From contig NZ_CP009438.1 of assembly GCF_000761215.1 (NCBI RefSeq), forward strand, positions 558,001-622,000: a stretch of 64,000 nucleotides of DNA. Reading direction: 5' to 3'. Every line of letters begins with the position of its first letter. Position 1 is the first letter of the stretch. The notes beneath the pieces are model-generated. The model saw only the letters and a list, made by a program, of their open reading frames with translations, was not told where the DNA came from and did no database searches. Made by a program: the position numbers and the translations under genes. This document shows, in pieces, positions 63,086-64,000 of the stretch. The DNA comes from Streptomyces glaucescens. GTDB taxonomy: Bacteria > Actinomycetota > Actinomycetes > Streptomycetales > Streptomycetaceae.

Positions 63086-64000
63086 CGGCGGGCGCGGCGC
63101 GCGCCGGGCGCGCAGCGGGCCGCCGTGCAGGGGCTGGGTGCTCCACCGGGCGGTGAAGGCGCGGTCCGGGAGCGAGCAGGTGAGCAGCAGGTGGTGCGGG
63201 GTCTCCAGGAACAGCAGGTCCAGGCCCAGGGTCGTGGCGTCCGTCCAGCCCCCGCTCACCGCCACCGGGACGGGGTCCTCGGTGACGGTCCAGCCGTCCC
63301 CGCCCAGGCGCAGCGGGAGGTCGTGCCCGTCGTCGGTGAGCGTCACCGTCCAGCCGCCCGGCTCGCCGCGCACGGTGACCGCCGACAGTCCGGGCTGGTC
63401 CGCGCAGCGGCCGCCGGCCGGGACGAACGCGGCGGCGGCCCAGTCGTCCGCCCGGCCGGGGGGCGCGCCCCGGCCGGGGGCGGGGGGCGCGCCCCGGCCG
63501 GGGGCGGGGGGCAGCGCGAGCCCCGCCAGCCGCTCCCGCAGGGCCCGCTCCGCCGCTTCGCGGCCGGTCAGCGGCGCGGGGCCGAAGGCGGGCAGCAGAT
63601 GGGCCCAGACCAGGTTCAGCATCTCCTGCATCCGCTCGGTCTCGGCGGTCGTCACGATCACGGCGTCCTGCTCGGGCAGGACCAGGCAGAACTGGCCGTA
63701 CGCCCCGTCGCCGCGGTAGCCGTGCCGGGACATCCAGAACTGGCAGCCGTAGCCCAGGTCCCAGTCCTCGCGCCCGGGGCCGCCCATGCCGCCCGCGGTG
63801 GCCACGTGGGGGCGGGTGGCCTCGGTGACCCAGTCCTCCGGCAGCAACCGCTCGCCCCGGGCGACGCCGCGGCGCAGGTACAGCTCGCCCAGCCGGGCGA
63901 CGGCGTCGGTGGTGGTGTGCAGTCCGCTGAAGCCGAGTTCGCGGCCGGTGCGGTCGCTCAGCCAGGCGGCCTGCCCGATGCCGAGCGGGTCCAGCAGCCG
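63077..64000 (-). CDS. Serine hydrolase (beta-lactamase/PBP4*-like), truncated by window end
   Basis: The frame enters from beyond 64000, so the N terminus with the SxxK motif is outside. The visible 307 residues include LLDPLGIGQAAWL, GFSGLHTTTDAVARLGELYL and LGYGCQFWMSRHGYRGDGAYGQF, typical of beta-lactamase-family serine hydrolases (PF00144). DAVIVTTAETERMQEM and a C-terminal beta-domain follow. A Pro/Gly/Arg-rich 8-residue repeat interrupts the tail. The stop overlaps the pseudokinase 3' end by 9 bases (convergent). Confidence 0.85.
   Translation of the reverse strand, partial: RLLDPLGIGQAAWLSDRTGRELGFSGLHTTTDAVARLGELYLRRGVARGERLLPEDWVTEATRPHVATAGGMGGPGREDWDLGYGCQFWMSRHGYRGDGAYGQFCLVLPEQDAVIVTTAETERMQEMLNLVWAHLLPAFGPAPLTGREAAERALRERLAGLALPPAPGRGAPPAPGRGAPPGRADDWAAAAFVPAGGRCADQPGLSAVTVRGEPGGWTVTLTDDGHDLPLRLGGDGWTVTEDPVPVAVSGGWTDATTLGLDLLFLETPHHLLLTCSLPDRAFTARWSTQPLHGGPLRARRAPRPPSP
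63461..63510. repeat. 24-bp in-frame tandem repeat in the serine hydrolase gene
   Basis: About two copies of a 24-base unit (ggcgcgccccggccgggggcgggg type) encode PPAPGRGA twice in the minus-strand hydrolase. The unit keeps the frame, so copy number could vary without breaking the gene. Confidence 0.7.

Overview
The window is about 73-75% GC, genes run head to tail with GTG/TTG starts common, and it carries a WhiB-family protein, SigB/SpoIIE/RsbW-type regulators and a GlgE-TreS-maltokinase-GlgB operon. Together these point to a Streptomyces (or very close actinomycete) chromosome. No rRNA, tRNA, CRISPR array, prophage or complete insertion sequence is visible. Two small inverted-repeat elements (MITE-like) are present.

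Layout. 1-8000: ketosamine-3-kinase-like protein, lipoprotein and two large SpoIIE-type PP2C phosphatases separated by a repeat-rich, low-complexity stretch. 8000-13800: small stress-type protein, PucR-like and MarR regulators, YciO, dienelactone hydrolase, secreted GH64 beta-1,3-glucanase. 13800-23800: metallophosphoesterase, DoxX/peroxiredoxin pair, AraC/MFS divergent pair, stand-alone ATP-dependent DNA ligase, secreted NLP (NPP1) protein followed by a MITE, questin-oxidase-like protein and a stand-alone HemC. 24000-38300: SigB-type sigma factor, ANTAR protein, two-domain VOC protein, then the glucan block (RsbW-like ATPase-glgX on the minus strand; DUF5133, glgE, treS, maltokinase and glgB on the plus strand) and a YbdK-like carboxylate-amine ligase. 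38300-46600: small membrane protein, AMP-forming acyl-CoA ligase, RsbW-like ATPase, NDH-2-like dehydrogenase, second SigB-type sigma factor with another RsbW-like ATPase, PLP decarboxylase. 46350-47210: Crp-like site, a candidate structured RNA ending in a canonical intrinsic terminator, a cyclic-nucleotide-binding protein and a second MITE copy. 47200-56600: LysE/LysR exporter pair, WhiB protein, DUF6098, DUF488, TetR/FAD-dehydrogenase and AlkB, MBL hydrolase, DUF4032, USP, VOC. 56690-60183: a three-gene overlapping operon encoding REC-flavoprotein, cNMP-binding histidine kinase and UBP zinc finger. 60300-64000: threonine-dehydratase-like protein, membrane pseudokinase, and a serine hydrolase cut by the window end.

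How the parts fit. TreS, maltokinase, GlgE and GlgB form the complete trehalose -> maltose -> maltose-1-phosphate -> branched alpha-glucan route, and GlgX could debranch the product. No glgC or glgA is present. This block is surrounded by partner-switching parts: two sigma-B-type factors, three RsbW-like ATPases (one translationally coupled to glgX) and two SpoIIE phosphatases. Sequences matching the sigma-B promoter consensus GNNT-N14-16-GGGTAC lie upstream of at least three other genes (8239, 25513, 49654), and a close variant precedes the first sigma gene. I infer a stress/osmotic regulon neighbourhood. The most system-like novelty is the 56691-60183 signalling operon. The next are the leader RNA at about 46415-46502 and the two MITEs whose outer bases form the stop codons of the genes they abut.
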